Below are positions 18,939 to 27,434 of a stretch of 64,000 nt of DNA, piece by piece. A program made the translations under genes and the position numbers. The number at the start of each line of letters is the position of its first letter. Position 1 is the stretch's first letter. This DNA is from Deltaproteobacteria bacterium (GTDB lineage: Bacteria > Myxococcota_A > UBA9042 > DTJE01), in contig JAKPTZ010000045.1 in NCBI GenBank assembly GCA_029555025.1, forward strand, positions 1-64,000, written 5' to 3'. The notes beneath the pieces were generated by a model, which saw only the letters and a list, made by a program, of their open reading frames with translations, was not told the origin of the DNA and did no database searches.

Positions 18939-19499
18939 TTATCGGATCGAATCAAGATACATGGCCCTTTCGCCGCCAAGCATAGCATGTGTCATGGCAA
19001 TCGCCAGGGCGTCCGCGGCGTCTTCGGGCGGATTTCTGTCCATTCCCAGTATCGCGGGCACGATGGACATCATCTGGGACTTCTCGGCCCGTCCGCTGCC
19101 TGCGACGCACTTCTTCACCTGCGCGGGGGAATACTCATTGACGGGAAGACCGGCGTTGCCAACCGCCAGCAGCAGCACCCCGCGGGCATGACCCAGCTTC
19201 AAGGCCGAGTCGGCGTTCTTCGAAACGAACACCCGCTCAAGAGCCACTTCATCGATTCCAAAGCTGCGGATGACTTCTGACACGCGGGAGTAAAGCTCGA
19301 CCATCCTCCTGGTCATCGATGCCACCGACTGTGAAGGATCTTCGCCGAGAAGCGCGGATATTTCATCAGATGGCGCCGGCTTGCCGGTGTCAAGGCGCAG
19401 CACGCCGTAATCGACGCAGCGCAGGTTTCCCCACGTGCCTTCGATGATGCCGTAACCGGTCTTGCGGCTTCCGGGGTCAAGTCCGAGAATTCGGGGCAT
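18939..19499 (-). CDS. ruvC: Holliday junction resolvase RuvC
   Basis: Encodes about 186 residues. The acidic catalytic residues are visible: Asp in ILGLDPGSRKTGYG, Glu in VALERVF, and the pair in PEDAADALAIA. RuvC cleaves Holliday junctions as a dimer. The ATG at 19499 gives the normal family N-terminus (MPRILGLDPG); a TTG at 19511, overlapping the yebC stop as TTGA, would add four residues. It is transcribed with yebC upstream and ruvAB downstream. Confidence 0.96.
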   Translation of the reverse strand: MPRILGLDPGSRKTGYGIIEGTWGNLRCVDYGVLRLDTGKPAPSDEISALLGEDPSQSVASMTRRMVELYSRVSEVIRSFGIDEVALERVFVSKNADSALKLGHARGVLLLAVGNAGLPVNEYSPAQVKKCVAGSGRAEKSQMMSIVPAILGMDRNPPEDAADALAIAMTHAMLGGERAMYLDSIR

Positions 19500-19507
19500 A
19501 TCCCCAA

Positions 19508-20257
19508 TCAACCCATCAGGGATTCAAGTTCAGATTCATCGACGTCGAAGTTGGTCCAGACGTTCTGGGTATCGTCCAGATCCTCGAGCGTCTCGACGAA
19601 GCGCAGCATCTGCTCGGCTTCCTTGCCGGTCAGGCGGATCATGTTCTGGGGAATCTTGGCGAACTTGGCCGATGTAACGTTGAAGCCGGCTGACTTCAGG
19701 GCATCCGCCACGGCCATCAGGTCGGACGGCGCCGTCGTTACCTCGAACAGTTCCTCCTGATCCTGAACGTCGTCGGCACCAGCCTCGATTGCGGCCTCGA
19801 CCAGCGCGTCTTCCTCGACGCCGGCGTGGTCGACTTCGATCAGGCCCTTCTGGTCGAACATCCAGGCGACCGCGTTCTGGCTGGCCATGTTGCCGCCGGC
19901 CTTCGTGAACACGCGACGGATTTCGGAAACGCAGCGGTTCTTGTTGTCGGTCTGGCAGTCAACGATGATTGCGGCGCCACCGGGTCCGTAACCTTCGTAC
20001 GTGACTTCTTCATAAATCACGCCTTCCAGTTCGCCGGTACCCTTCTTCACCGCCCTGTCGATATTGTCGAACGGCATGTTCTGCCCGCGGGCCGTCAGGA
20101 TCGCCTGCCTCAGCCTGGGGTTGCCTTCCGGATCACCGCCGCCCATCCTTGCGGCAATGGTGATTTCCTTGATGAGCTTCGTGAAGATCTTGCCGCGCTG
20201 GGCGTCAAGCTTACCTTTCTTGTGCTTAATGGTTGCCCATTTACTATGACCTGACAT
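19508..20257 (-). CDS. yebC: YebC/PmpR (TACO1) family protein
   Basis: Encodes 249 residues, full length. Starts with the family signature [14 protein letters not shown] and continues with [32 protein letters not shown] and [15 protein letters not shown]. The family was first described as transcriptional regulators near ruvC. More recent work on YebC/TACO1 members links them to ribosome function at difficult proline stretches. It heads the ruv cluster here. Confidence 0.96.
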   Translation of the reverse strand: MSGHSKWATIKHKKGKLDAQRGKIFTKLIKEITIAARMGGGDPEGNPRLRQAILTARGQNMPFDNIDRAVKKGTGELEGVIYEEVTYEGYGPGGAAIIVDCQTDNKNRCVSEIRRVFTKAGGNMASQNAVAWMFDQKGLIEVDHAGVEEDALVEAAIEAGADDVQDQEELFEVTTAPSDLMAVADALKSAGFNVTSAKFAKIPQNMIRLTGKEAEQMLRFVETLEDLDDTQNVWTNFDVDESELESLMG

Positions 20258-20439
20258 TCCATTGCCTCACATCTGAGAGGGGCCAAAAAAAAAGCAACGG
20301 ACTTTTACCACAAAATCAAGCCATTTACAATCCGCCAACACGCAGAAAGTGGTTCGACAAGTGTAAAAAACTGACGGAAAGGGAATGCCGGGATGCAAGC
20401 GATCGGAAGGGCACAAAAAGCGCAACCATTTGAATTTAA

Positions 20440-21594
20440 TCAGAATGCATCAGCACGAAGGGCGTCGACCTTATCGGTCATCTCCCAACGGAAACCGTCA
20501 CGCCCAAAATGGCCGTAAGAAGCGGTCTGGCGATATACCGGGGTCAGAAGGTCCAGTTCCCCGATCAGCCTGCCAGGCCTGAAATCAAAATGCCTCCAAA
20601 TCAGTTCCGAAATGCGGGCCTCCGGGATCCGTGACGTTCCAAAGGTCTGGACAAGGATACTTACCGGTTCGGCGACGCCGATTGCATAGGCGACCTGAAG
20701 TTCGCATCTTTCCGCAAGCCCGGCCGCCACGATGTTCTTTGCAGCATACCTGGCGTAGTAGGCCGCGCTGCGATCGACCTTGCTCGGATCCTTGCCGGAA
20801 AACGCGCCGCCGCCATGCCTGCCCATCCCGCCGTACGTATCGACGATGATCTTGCGACCGGTCAGCCCGCAGTCGCCCATCGGCCCGCCGATGACGAAGC
20901 GGCCGGTCGGATTGACGAATATCTTCGTGTCCGCGGTCATCAGTTCAGCTGGAATCACCTTTTCGACGACGTGGGAAATCACCGCGTCCCGGATATCGGC
21001 AAGCGTGACGTCCGGCGTGTGCTGGGTTGAGACGACCACGGCCTGAACCGACACCGGACGGCCATCGGCATATCGGACGGAAACCTGGGACTTTCCGTCG
21101 GGACGAAGAAATCCAAGTGTTCGGTCCTTCCTGACGTCGGCAAGTCGGGACGTCAGTCGGTGGGCCAGCACAATCGGCATCGGCATCAGTTCCGGGGTCT
21201 CGGACGATGCGTAACCGAACATCATGCCCTGATCCCCGGCGCCCTGTTCATCCGGCGAATCCCTGTTGACGCCCATGGCGATATCAGGGGACTGCTTGTC
21301 GATGCTGGTGATGACGGCGCACGTCTTTGCCTCGAATCCAAGTTCAGGGTCGTTATACCCAATCTCGGATATCGTCTTTCGCACCACCGCCGGGATATCA
21401 ACCCAGCAATCGGTCGTGATTTCCCCGGCAACCAGGGCCATTCCCGTGGTAACCAGAGTCTCGCACGCAACGTGACAATTCCTGTCCTGCGCGATGATGG
21501 AATCCAGAATGGCGTCGGAAATCTGGTCGGCAACCTTATCCGGATGGCCCTCGGTCACGGATTCCGAAGAAAACAGCATGGTATCGGTTGTCAT
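20440..21594 (-). CDS. metK: S-adenosylmethionine synthetase
   Basis: Encodes 384 residues. Signature segments are [32 protein letters not shown], the phosphate loop [19 protein letters not shown] and the C-terminal [14 protein letters not shown]. The enzyme makes S-adenosylmethionine from methionine and ATP. The ATG at 21594 has GAGG seven bases upstream. It is divergent from dapB. I looked for known SAM riboswitch classes in the leader and found none that I could support. Confidence 0.97.
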   Translation of the reverse strand: MTTDTMLFSSESVTEGHPDKVADQISDAILDSIIAQDRNCHVACETLVTTGMALVAGEITTDCWVDIPAVVRKTISEIGYNDPELGFEAKTCAVITSIDKQSPDIAMGVNRDSPDEQGAGDQGMMFGYASSETPELMPMPIVLAHRLTSRLADVRKDRTLGFLRPDGKSQVSVRYADGRPVSVQAVVVSTQHTPDVTLADIRDAVISHVVEKVIPAELMTADTKIFVNPTGRFVIGGPMGDCGLTGRKIIVDTYGGMGRHGGGAFSGKDPSKVDRSAAYYARYAAKNIVAAGLAERCELQVAYAIGVAEPVSILVQTFGTSRIPEARISELIWRHFDFRPGRLIGELDLLTPVYRQTASYGHFGRDGFRWEMTDKVDALRADAF

Positions 21595-21937
21595 GTTCAA
21601 ACCTCGAAAATCAAATCGAATTCAGGCTTCCAATGATCCGGTGGGCCGGGCGCCCGGCGCCGGATTTGTAGCGATATTTGACACCAAAATCAACCAAAAT
21701 TGTCCGAGTTTGATGGAAACGTACATCGAACCGGGACGTTATGAATCCAACCGGGATAAACCTGCCGGATGTCACACGACGGGAAATCCCAGGGTCACCA
21801 CCTTGAGGCCCGCGTCCGCAACCCAAGTCGAACAGAAGCCATCTTGCGGGTTAATCGTTTGTAAAGTAAGTTGGAAACCGATGAGGCGCCAGTCCCGACA
21901 TCTGGTGCCCGGGTGAAGGATACAGGGAGATTTTTCA
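21595..21937. other. 343-bp divergent intergenic region, metK/dapB
   Basis: No ORF of credible composition lies here. On the metK side there is a GC palindrome (CCGGGCGCCCGG at about 21646-21658) within the leader and an AT-rich stretch (21677-21705) that could hold the metK promoter. On the dapB side lies the hairpin listed separately. No riboswitch could be identified. Confidence 0.6.
21885..21909 (+). promoter_or_regulatory. Hairpin in the dapB leader
   Basis: GGCGCCAG (21885-21892) pairs with CTGGTGCC (21902-21909), with one G-T wobble and a 9-base loop, ending 28 bases before the dapB start. There is no T tract after it, so it is not a standard terminator. It could be a 5'-UTR stability or regulatory element. 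It is too short for the lysine riboswitch. Confidence 0.35.
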
Positions 21938-22705
21938 ATGATTTTCGCAATCAACGGCGCTCGAGGACGAATGGGCCGAATGCTTGTCGAAGTGCTTTCA
22001 GACCCGACCGTTTCTTCGACCCATCAGGTGGGCGGGCTGGTTGAAAGGGCCGGACACCCCGACACTGGCGGCATTGTGCGGGTCGCGGGAACGGATCTTG
22101 TGCTTGTCGATGATCCGGAGGCCCTTCCACGCGATATCGACGTCGGACTGGATTTCAGCGCCGCCGGGTCGGGTACAGCATTCGCCAGGGCGATGGCCAG
22201 ACGCCATGCCGCGCTGCTTGTCGGCGTCACCGGCCTTCCCGCCGGGGATCTTCTTGCCTTGCGCGAGATCGGCAAAAAGACTCCGGTTCTGGTCGCGGCA
22301 AACACCGCTCTCGGGGTTCTGTGCCTTTCCGAGCTTGCCGCGACGGCAAGGCGAATGCTTGGAAACAATTACGACGTCGAAGTGTTTGAGATGCACCACA
22401 GGCACAAGAAGGACGCCCCGTCCGGAACTGCGCTCACGCTTGCCCGAAGGCTTGAATCGACCGGGCTTCACGCGGCCGCCGACAGGAACGGGCAGCGCCA
22501 GGATGGCGAAATCGGCATATCCGCGGCTCGTGGGGGGGAAGTGGTCGGGGTTCACACGATTTACTTCCTGGGCCCGAACGACCAGCTTGAACTGACCCAC
22601 CGGGCGAACTCAAGAAAGGCTTTTGCCGAGGGCGCTGTGAAAATGGCGGCCCTGCTTCGCGCGAAGGCCCCGGGTTACTACGAAATCAACGATCTTCTTC
22701 GTTGA
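21938..22705 (+). CDS. dapB: 4-hydroxy-tetrahydrodipicolinate reductase
   Basis: Encodes 255 residues. The N-terminal GARGRMGRM is the NAD(P)-binding motif. DVGLDFSAAG, GVTGL and the substrate/catalytic segment EVFEMHHRHKKDAPSGTAL identify DapB. It reduces the DapA product to tetrahydrodipicolinate in lysine and diaminopimelate synthesis. GGGAG lies upstream of the ATG. The stop overlaps the convergent nitrogenase-like gene by 20 bases within a perfect inverted repeat. Confidence 0.96.
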   Translation: MIFAINGARGRMGRMLVEVLSDPTVSSTHQVGGLVERAGHPDTGGIVRVAGTDLVLVDDPEALPRDIDVGLDFSAAGSGTAFARAMARRHAALLVGVTGLPAGDLLALREIGKKTPVLVAANTALGVLCLSELAATARRMLGNNYDVEVFEMHHRHKKDAPSGTALTLARRLESTGLHAAADRNGQRQDGEIGISAARGGEVVGVHTIYFLGPNDQLELTHRANSRKAFAEGAVKMAALLRAKAPGYYEINDLLR

Positions 22706-22706
22706 T
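22685..22706. terminator. Inverted repeat spanning the overlapping dapB and nifD-like stops
   Basis: ATCAACGA (22685-22692) and TCGTTGAT (22699-22706) are perfect complements around a 6-base loop. The repeat exactly covers both stop codons (dapB TGA 22703-22705; nifD-like TGA, minus strand, 22686-22688). There is no T tract on either side. It may be a weak bidirectional 3'-end structure. Confidence 0.35.
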
Positions 22707-23771
22707 CACCGTATTCTTCCAACTCGACATTATCTCGAAGAATGCCATCCGGTTCACGATGTCCTGAAGGAAGGCTGCCGCACCATCAAAGCCAAACTGC
22801 GGCTTCGGAAAGAACGAGTGGTGATCCTGACATGGAAACCATGCCTCCAGGAAGGGCTCGTCGGTCGTGGCTGCAAACTTCGTGAAGTTCGAATTCCCGA
22901 TCGTCAGGGCCATCGGCTCGCCCGGATCGTCATCGAATATCGCCGACAGATCGACGGCACAGTCGCCGGAACCGGTCACCGCGCCGCGACACGGGACGCA
23001 TCCGACCTCCTGCAGGAAGCCTGCTGCAGCCTGTATCATTGAAGCGTCACCAACCAGGCCAATCCTGCGGTTCAGAAGGGAATGCGGCACAACCCACTCG
23101 AACCTGGGAACGATTCGGCCAAGTTCCGCATTCACGAACTCGGCTCCACGCTCGCGTCTTCCGCACGCGGAAGCGACAATCCCGACAAACCTGGAAGTAT
23201 TGTCGAAGCCAAGCGGGATGGGTGCCTGAACCACCCTGGCGCCGGTTCTTGCTGCAATGGCGGCAGCGACCCGAAGACCGTTCGGAAGGGCGACGATGAT
23301 TCCGGAACGGCAGACGGCGGCCAGATCGGCCACGACGCACGATGATGGCCAGCAGGAAGACACGGAAAGCCCCAGGCCGTCCCGGACAAGCGCCGAAACG
23401 GCCTCGACGTCCGCTTTGCCGTCCGGCTCGTTCCGCGTGACGGGAATTCCGGTTATTGCAACCGAAAACGGGGAAATTCCGGCACCGGCCGAAGTGATGG
23501 CGTCAGCCAGCGCACACATGGCGTCCTCGACCCCCGCGATCCAGTCGGCACCGTCCCGGCGTGCAAGCGGCTGGCCGTCTTTCGCCAGCATTCTTTCAAC
23601 GATATCGACCCGGTGCAGCCCGTCATGACGCTGAACCACCCGCGCCGCCTCGGCGACTTCCTCGGGTGAGGATCCGGTCACGTTGAACCGGGCGTCGCCA
23701 ACCAGGTTCACGACCACGGCCACGCCTTCCAACCACGGTCGGCCATAATCCTGCGGGTTAAATTCCAGCAC
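22686..23771 (-). CDS. Nitrogenase component-1-like protein (single NifD/NifK-type subunit), substrate unknown
   Basis: Encodes about 361 residues from the GTG at 23771, which has AAGGAG seven bases upstream; an ATG at 23795 lacks one. The C-terminal half fits the NifD/NifK/BchN/CfbD oxidoreductase superfamily: VAITGIPVTRNEPDGKADV at the NIIG position, APIPLGFDNTSRFVGIV, RIGLVGDASM, GNSNFTKFA, FLEAWFPCQDHH and GFDGAAAFLQDIVNRM. The N-terminal region (about 1-100) lacks the GPxGC and TTCPE-IGDD segments that normally carry cluster ligands. Its first Cys is at residue 86, with others at 140, 145, 154, 203, 258, 261, 271 and 314. It overlaps the nifH-like gene by 14 bases, so the two are coupled. 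With one subunit it should act, if at all, as a homodimer, as CfbD does. Function unknown. Confidence 0.75.
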   Translation of the reverse strand: MLEFNPQDYGRPWLEGVAVVVNLVGDARFNVTGSSPEEVAEAARVVQRHDGLHRVDIVERMLAKDGQPLARRDGADWIAGVEDAMCALADAITSAGAGISPFSVAITGIPVTRNEPDGKADVEAVSALVRDGLGLSVSSCWPSSCVVADLAAVCRSGIIVALPNGLRVAAAIAARTGARVVQAPIPLGFDNTSRFVGIVASACGRRERGAEFVNAELGRIVPRFEWVVPHSLLNRRIGLVGDASMIQAAAGFLQEVGCVPCRGAVTGSGDCAVDLSAIFDDDPGEPMALTIGNSNFTKFAATTDEPFLEAWFPCQDHHSFFPKPQFGFDGAAAFLQDIVNRMAFFEIMSSWKNTVINEEDR

Positions 23772-24576
23772 CAAGCGTCTCCTTGATGAAAGCATCGAAT
23801 TCGGCGTCGGTCATCGGCGTCGGAACGGGGTGACTTTCCGGCGCATCGCCCATCATGACATCGGCAAGCCCCTGAAAGATTGCGACGACGTCCGAATCGG
23901 GATCGGCCATGACAATTGGAAGGCCGGCAATCTCTGCGCGGGCAATCAGGGGATGTCTGGGAATCTCGGCGACAATCCTGGTACCGATGCGCCGCGCGAA
24001 CTGCCGCATGCCGTCGTAGTTGGTCTGCGGCCCGGTCGAATTGAGGATAAGACCGCCAAGCCCGATTCCGTTGGTCGCGAAACGCTTCATCGCCTTGGCG
24101 ATGTTGTTTGCCGCGTACAGCGCCATCACGCCTTCGCTGATGACGATATAAACCAGATCCGCCCTGCCCTGCCGCAAAGGCGCCGCGAATCCGCCGCACA
24201 CGACGTCGCCAAGGACGTCGAAAATCGCCGCGTCGTAATTGCCCTGCTCGATCAGTTCAAGCTCATCAAGGACTTCGAACATCCTGGCAACGCCGCGACC
24301 TCCACAACCGACCCCGGGCTCGGGCCCGCCGCACTCGATACAGTCCAGTCCAAGCCGGCCCTTGAAAACGATCTCGTCGGCCGACTCGATGCTTCCGGCA
24401 AGGTGATCGATAACGGTGGTCAGGCCGCTGTCGGGGGTCAGAAGGTTTCTTGTCGAGTCCGCCTTCGGATCGCATCCGACGTGAAGTACCTTCAATCCAC
24501 GGCTGGCCAGGATGGCGCTGATGTTCGACGCCACGGTCGATTTCCCGATTCCGCCCTTGCCATAAAGGGCAATCAT
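23758..24576 (-). CDS. NifH-like dinitrogenase-reductase-type iron protein (group IV candidate)
   Basis: Encodes 272 residues. All Fe-protein hallmarks are present: P-loop YGKGGIGKST, switch I GCDPKADST, first cluster ligand in ECGGPEPGVGCGGRGV, second ligand in DVLGDVVCGGFAAPLR, and switch II nearby. It should be a homodimeric ATPase with a bridging [4Fe-4S] cluster that feeds low-potential electrons to a component-1 partner. The overlapping downstream gene encodes that partner. No nifK, nifE/N/B or bch genes are nearby, so nitrogen fixation and chlorophyll synthesis are not supported. The ATG at 24576 has GGAAG six bases upstream; a TTG at 24594 with GAGG would add six residues. Confidence 0.88.
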   Translation of the reverse strand: MIALYGKGGIGKSTVASNISAILASRGLKVLHVGCDPKADSTRNLLTPDSGLTTVIDHLAGSIESADEIVFKGRLGLDCIECGGPEPGVGCGGRGVARMFEVLDELELIEQGNYDAAIFDVLGDVVCGGFAAPLRQGRADLVYIVISEGVMALYAANNIAKAMKRFATNGIGLGGLILNSTGPQTNYDGMRQFARRIGTRIVAEIPRHPLIARAEIAGLPIVMADPDSDVVAIFQGLADVMMGDAPESHPVPTPMTDAEFDAFIKETLGAGI

Positions 24577-24603
24577 TTTCGTCTTCCGGATCAATTGGGT
24601 CCT

Positions 24604-24609
24604 CTTATA
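24604..24609 (-). promoter_or_regulatory. Candidate -10 element for the nifH-like gene
   Basis: On the minus strand TATAAG lies 27 bases before the ATG at 24576. It would put the transcript start near 24597, giving a very short leader. No strong -35 identified. Confidence 0.35.
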
Positions 24610-24716
24610 ATTTCAACGTTCCAGCGCCGGATTCTACATGACTTCGCGGGTGCCGGCACACGTTTTCCCAGCGTAATGCCAACAAATTCAAGTCATTTAT
24701 TTTCCGTGCCGGCAAG

Positions 24717-24738
24717 CTTCCGTTATTCTATACGGAAG
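24717..24738. promoter_or_regulatory. Dyad operator candidate in the nifH-like / small-protein divergent region
   Basis: CTTCCGT (24717-24723) and ACGGAAG (24732-24738) are perfect inverted copies around TATTCTAT, which itself resembles a -10 box for the plus-strand gene at 24758. A protein bound here would cover that promoter. The downstream gene has a helix-turn-helix-like stretch, so autoregulation is possible. Confidence 0.45.
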
Positions 24739-24757
24739 GACGTACGGGGGCCGAACC

Positions 24758-25132
24758 ATGAATCCGACCGCATTCCAGATATTCTGTGGATATTACCTTG
24801 GCCTGGACAGCGAATTCGGCGCGAAGTTCTTCAACGTCCATTCACTGGCCGCCCATTATGGAATCGATGCCGGCACGCTTCAGGAATTGATGGCGGCGCA
24901 TGGAATGGTTCCCGAAAACATGCGCCACATCGACTTCAACGTGGCAAAGGCCCATGGAATCGCACAGGAACTGACCTTCACCGCGTCCAGGGAGGACGTG
25001 ATCAGGCACGCCCGGGATTCCTTCGACGCATTTGTCCAGGCGGCCCGCAAAATGGATCCCGCCAAGGTTTTCGAGGACATCGATTACGACGACGTGTGGG
25101 AAGACGAAAAGGACAACCGCGGCAACCGCTGA
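24758..25132 (+). CDS. Small protein with possible helix-turn-helix, unknown function
   Basis: Encodes 124 residues and is not recognised. Residues 29-50 (HSLAAHYGIDAGTLQELMAA) follow the spacing of a helix-turn-helix (LAxxxGIxxxTLxxxL), but this is pattern matching only. The C-terminus is acidic (EDIDYDDVWEDEKD). It is divergent from the nitrogenase-like pair, with 181 bases between the starts, and has a perfect dyad just upstream. It could regulate itself or its neighbours. Codon use looks like neighbouring genes. The next feature is tRNA-Leu. Confidence 0.6.
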   Translation: MNPTAFQIFCGYYLGLDSEFGAKFFNVHSLAAHYGIDAGTLQELMAAHGMVPENMRHIDFNVAKAHGIAQELTFTASREDVIRHARDSFDAFVQAARKMDPAKVFEDIDYDDVWEDEKDNRGNR

Positions 25133-25202
25133 GCCCCTCACACTTGACTGAATCCCTGAATCGCAGGAATCTTCATCGGGGCATCCGGTCCCGATTATGA
25201 CC

Positions 25203-25283
25203 GCGAGAGTGGTGGAACTGGCAGACACGCCGGACTTAGGATCCGGTGCCACTGGCGTAGGGGTTCAAATCCCCTCTCTCGCA
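25203..25283 (+). tRNA. tRNA-Leu, anticodon TAG
   Basis: Acceptor arms GCGAGAG (25203-25209) and CTCTCGC (25276-25282) pair fully, with discriminator A at 25283. The anticodon stem CCGGA/TCCGG encloses loop CTTAGGA, so the anticodon is TAG (25237-25239), reading CUA and probably other CUN leucine codons. The variable arm is of the long leucine type, though rather short. The T arm GGGG-TTCAAAT-CCCC is canonical. The bases after the discriminator are CAG, so CCA is added after transcription. A TTGACT at 25144-25149 could be its -35. Confidence 0.95.
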
Positions 25284-25330
25284 CAGACAGGACGTTTCAT
25301 GGCGGTGTCCGGCCGGTCTTCGGCCGTGGA

Positions 25331-27157
25331 TCAGTCCGGGCAGGCCGACCAGTTCCCACCGGCATCACGGCACTGGCAGGCCGGACGGCCGCTCACGGCA
25401 AGCCAGGTCTCAATGTCGGCAGGCTTTCTGGTGACTGGAACCGAAATCCAGCCGCGAAGAAGTGCCTCGTCAGCGATATCGATCTCATCGCAAAGTCCAA
25501 TCCGGGACGGCGCAATCCTGTTCACAACACCGACGACGCATCTGCGGCTGTACGTTTCGGGATCATCGGTTCCATGGATGTCCTCGATGTACAGATCCAC
25601 GTCATGGGTCGAAATCCGGTCGCCCGCCGAAATCGCCCGGAGGTATCCGGGATTGACCAGGATGTGGGTATCCCGCCAGAAGGCATCGGGGTTGTCGAAC
25701 GCCTGGCCTCGGAACCTGATATCGACGGTGCCGTCGTCAAGCGTCGTCACGAAGACGTTCCGGCCGAACATCGTTTCCCTGGTGACGTCCGATTCCGTCG
25801 CGCCACCGGTCACGAGCATCGCCGTACCGAAGCCGGTCGGGACGTATTCGCCGTCACCGGTGTTGATCCTGGCCCGGAACTTCGCCTGGATCTCCGGAAT
25901 GGCCGGATTCAGGTCGAAATTGCCGGACACGTCGCACGACGCGGCGGGACTGGTTGCGGGATCAAGCAGGATGGCGGCCAGCTCCGTGTCGAACTCCATC
26001 CAGGGGGCCGGATAGGTGTTGCACGTCATCGAATACGTCCATCCCGACTCGGGATAGTGGAAGGTCGCGCTGCGATACCCGTAGCTCATTCCGCTGTGGC
26101 CGAACGACGTGCCCAGTTCATGCGTGAAGCTCTGGGTCGCGATGCCGTAATCGGTCGGGTACCCCAGCATCCTGATGGTTCCCGTGGCGGTCATCTCCGA
26201 AACGGACTCCGGCGAAAGCACCCTGCCGGAAAACACAGACCTGACAAACGAAGCCAGGTCGTGGGGAGTGCTTACCAGGGCGCCGGCAGCCCATGCATAT
26301 GACGGGTGGGCCAGATATGTCGAATCGACCAGCGTCCTTGTTATCAGCATGTCCTGGGGAAGCAGGTCGGCGGCCATAGGAAGCAGCGAGAGAAGGCCGG
26401 GATCGACGATTGTCAGGTCGTTCCCGGCAACGGTCAGATCAAGGTAGCCATGGATGAGCCTGGCCTTGCGGAAGGTGTTCACGTCAAGGAAGGTGTCCTT
26501 CAGGCCAAACGGCAGCGTCAGCTCGCGTCTGATGTTGCGGGCCAGGGGACGACCTGTGACATCCTCGATTATCAGGGCGGCGATGAACGTGTTGGTATCG
26601 GAATAGAAGCCTTCCGTTCCAGGCTCGAACATCATCTCCCCGTCATGCACCGCATCGACTATCTGCTTCGGCGACATGCTGGATTCGGGATCGGTCAGCA
26701 TCGACATCGTGATGCCGGGAATGACCAGGTAATCCGGAATTCCGGATGTCATGTCCAGAAGCATCCTGACGGTCACGCCGGACCACTTTTCATACTCCGG
26801 AAGATAGGTGGTCAACGGCTTGTCCAGGTCAACAAGCCCCTGCTCGACCAGCTTCATCATCACGACGCCCACGAAGAGCTTGGTGTGGCTGCCAACCCTG
26901 AAGAGATGATCGCCATCGACTGGACTGCCCCTGCGGACATCGGCCACCCCGGCGCTGCCCTGCCATTCGAATCCGTCCGGATCGATAAGCGTCAATTCCA
27001 CGCCCGGCACATGCGAAAAGCCAACGTAGTCGTCAAGAAGAATCTGCACGGCCGACACGGTACTTGCATCGAGGGCATTCGGCGATCGCCCGCAACCCCC
27101 GGCAAACTGGGACAAAATGACCGCCGAAATCAGGCAACCAATCATTTTAGGACGCAT
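25331..27157 (-). CDS. Secreted serine hydrolase of the beta-lactamase (class C)/DD-peptidase family, lipoprotein
   Basis: Encodes 608 residues. I chose the ATG at 27157, with GGAGG eight bases upstream; it begins a lipoprotein signal with lipobox FAGGC (Cys 22). The catalytic domain shows S90HTK (SxxK), YSDTN (YxN) and GHSGMSYGY (HxG), the three motifs of class C beta-lactamase-like esterases and D-Ala-D-Ala carboxypeptidases. A C-terminal region of about 200 residues with several Cys (RPACQCRDAGG at the end) is not recognised. The substrate is not predictable; resistance is not implied. Divergent from the lipoprotein gene at 27435. Confidence 0.87.
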   Translation of the reverse strand: MRPKMIGCLISAVILSQFAGGCGRSPNALDASTVSAVQILLDDYVGFSHVPGVELTLIDPDGFEWQGSAGVADVRRGSPVDGDHLFRVGSHTKLFVGVVMMKLVEQGLVDLDKPLTTYLPEYEKWSGVTVRMLLDMTSGIPDYLVIPGITMSMLTDPESSMSPKQIVDAVHDGEMMFEPGTEGFYSDTNTFIAALIIEDVTGRPLARNIRRELTLPFGLKDTFLDVNTFRKARLIHGYLDLTVAGNDLTIVDPGLLSLLPMAADLLPQDMLITRTLVDSTYLAHPSYAWAAGALVSTPHDLASFVRSVFSGRVLSPESVSEMTATGTIRMLGYPTDYGIATQSFTHELGTSFGHSGMSYGYRSATFHYPESGWTYSMTCNTYPAPWMEFDTELAAILLDPATSPAASCDVSGNFDLNPAIPEIQAKFRARINTGDGEYVPTGFGTAMLVTGGATESDVTRETMFGRNVFVTTLDDGTVDIRFRGQAFDNPDAFWRDTHILVNPGYLRAISAGDRISTHDVDLYIEDIHGTDDPETYSRRCVVGVVNRIAPSRIGLCDEIDIADEALLRGWISVPVTRKPADIETWLAVSGRPACQCRDAGGNWSACPD

Positions 27158-27434
27158 TTTGAAAGTCCTCCCGCACTCGTAAAAGCCCAATGACACACCA
27201 AAGATACAACAAGACAATTCCCTTTGTAAACAAGAGGTTGTCTCGTGACACTTCGCGTCATAACCCCTTGCAAACCAAGCAGATTCCTGACCTTTGGGGA
27301 CTAAATCCGGTTAACAATTTCACAACATCACATAAGAATTTCGGCTCCGCCGCCGATACCACCGGGTGTTGAAAGAAGGCGTGACTACCTTTAATCTTTA
27401 TGCGGCTTTGAATCGTCTTCTCGTGGAGCATCAA

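Noticed and set aside
21595-21760. SAM or SAH riboswitch before metK
   Set aside because: A GC palindrome is present but I could not match any SAM-I to SAM-V or SAH core.
21839-21937. Lysine riboswitch before dapB
   Set aside because: Only one 8-bp hairpin; far too short for the five-helix L-box, and the conserved core is absent.
22686-24576. Nitrogen fixation or (bacterio)chlorophyll synthesis genes
   Set aside because: Only one component-1-like gene, lacking the canonical cluster-ligand region, and no nifK, nifEN, nifB or bch genes nearby.
25331-27157. Antibiotic-resistance beta-lactamase
   Set aside because: The three motifs define only the broad serine hydrolase family, and the large C-terminal extension is not found in class C beta-lactamases.
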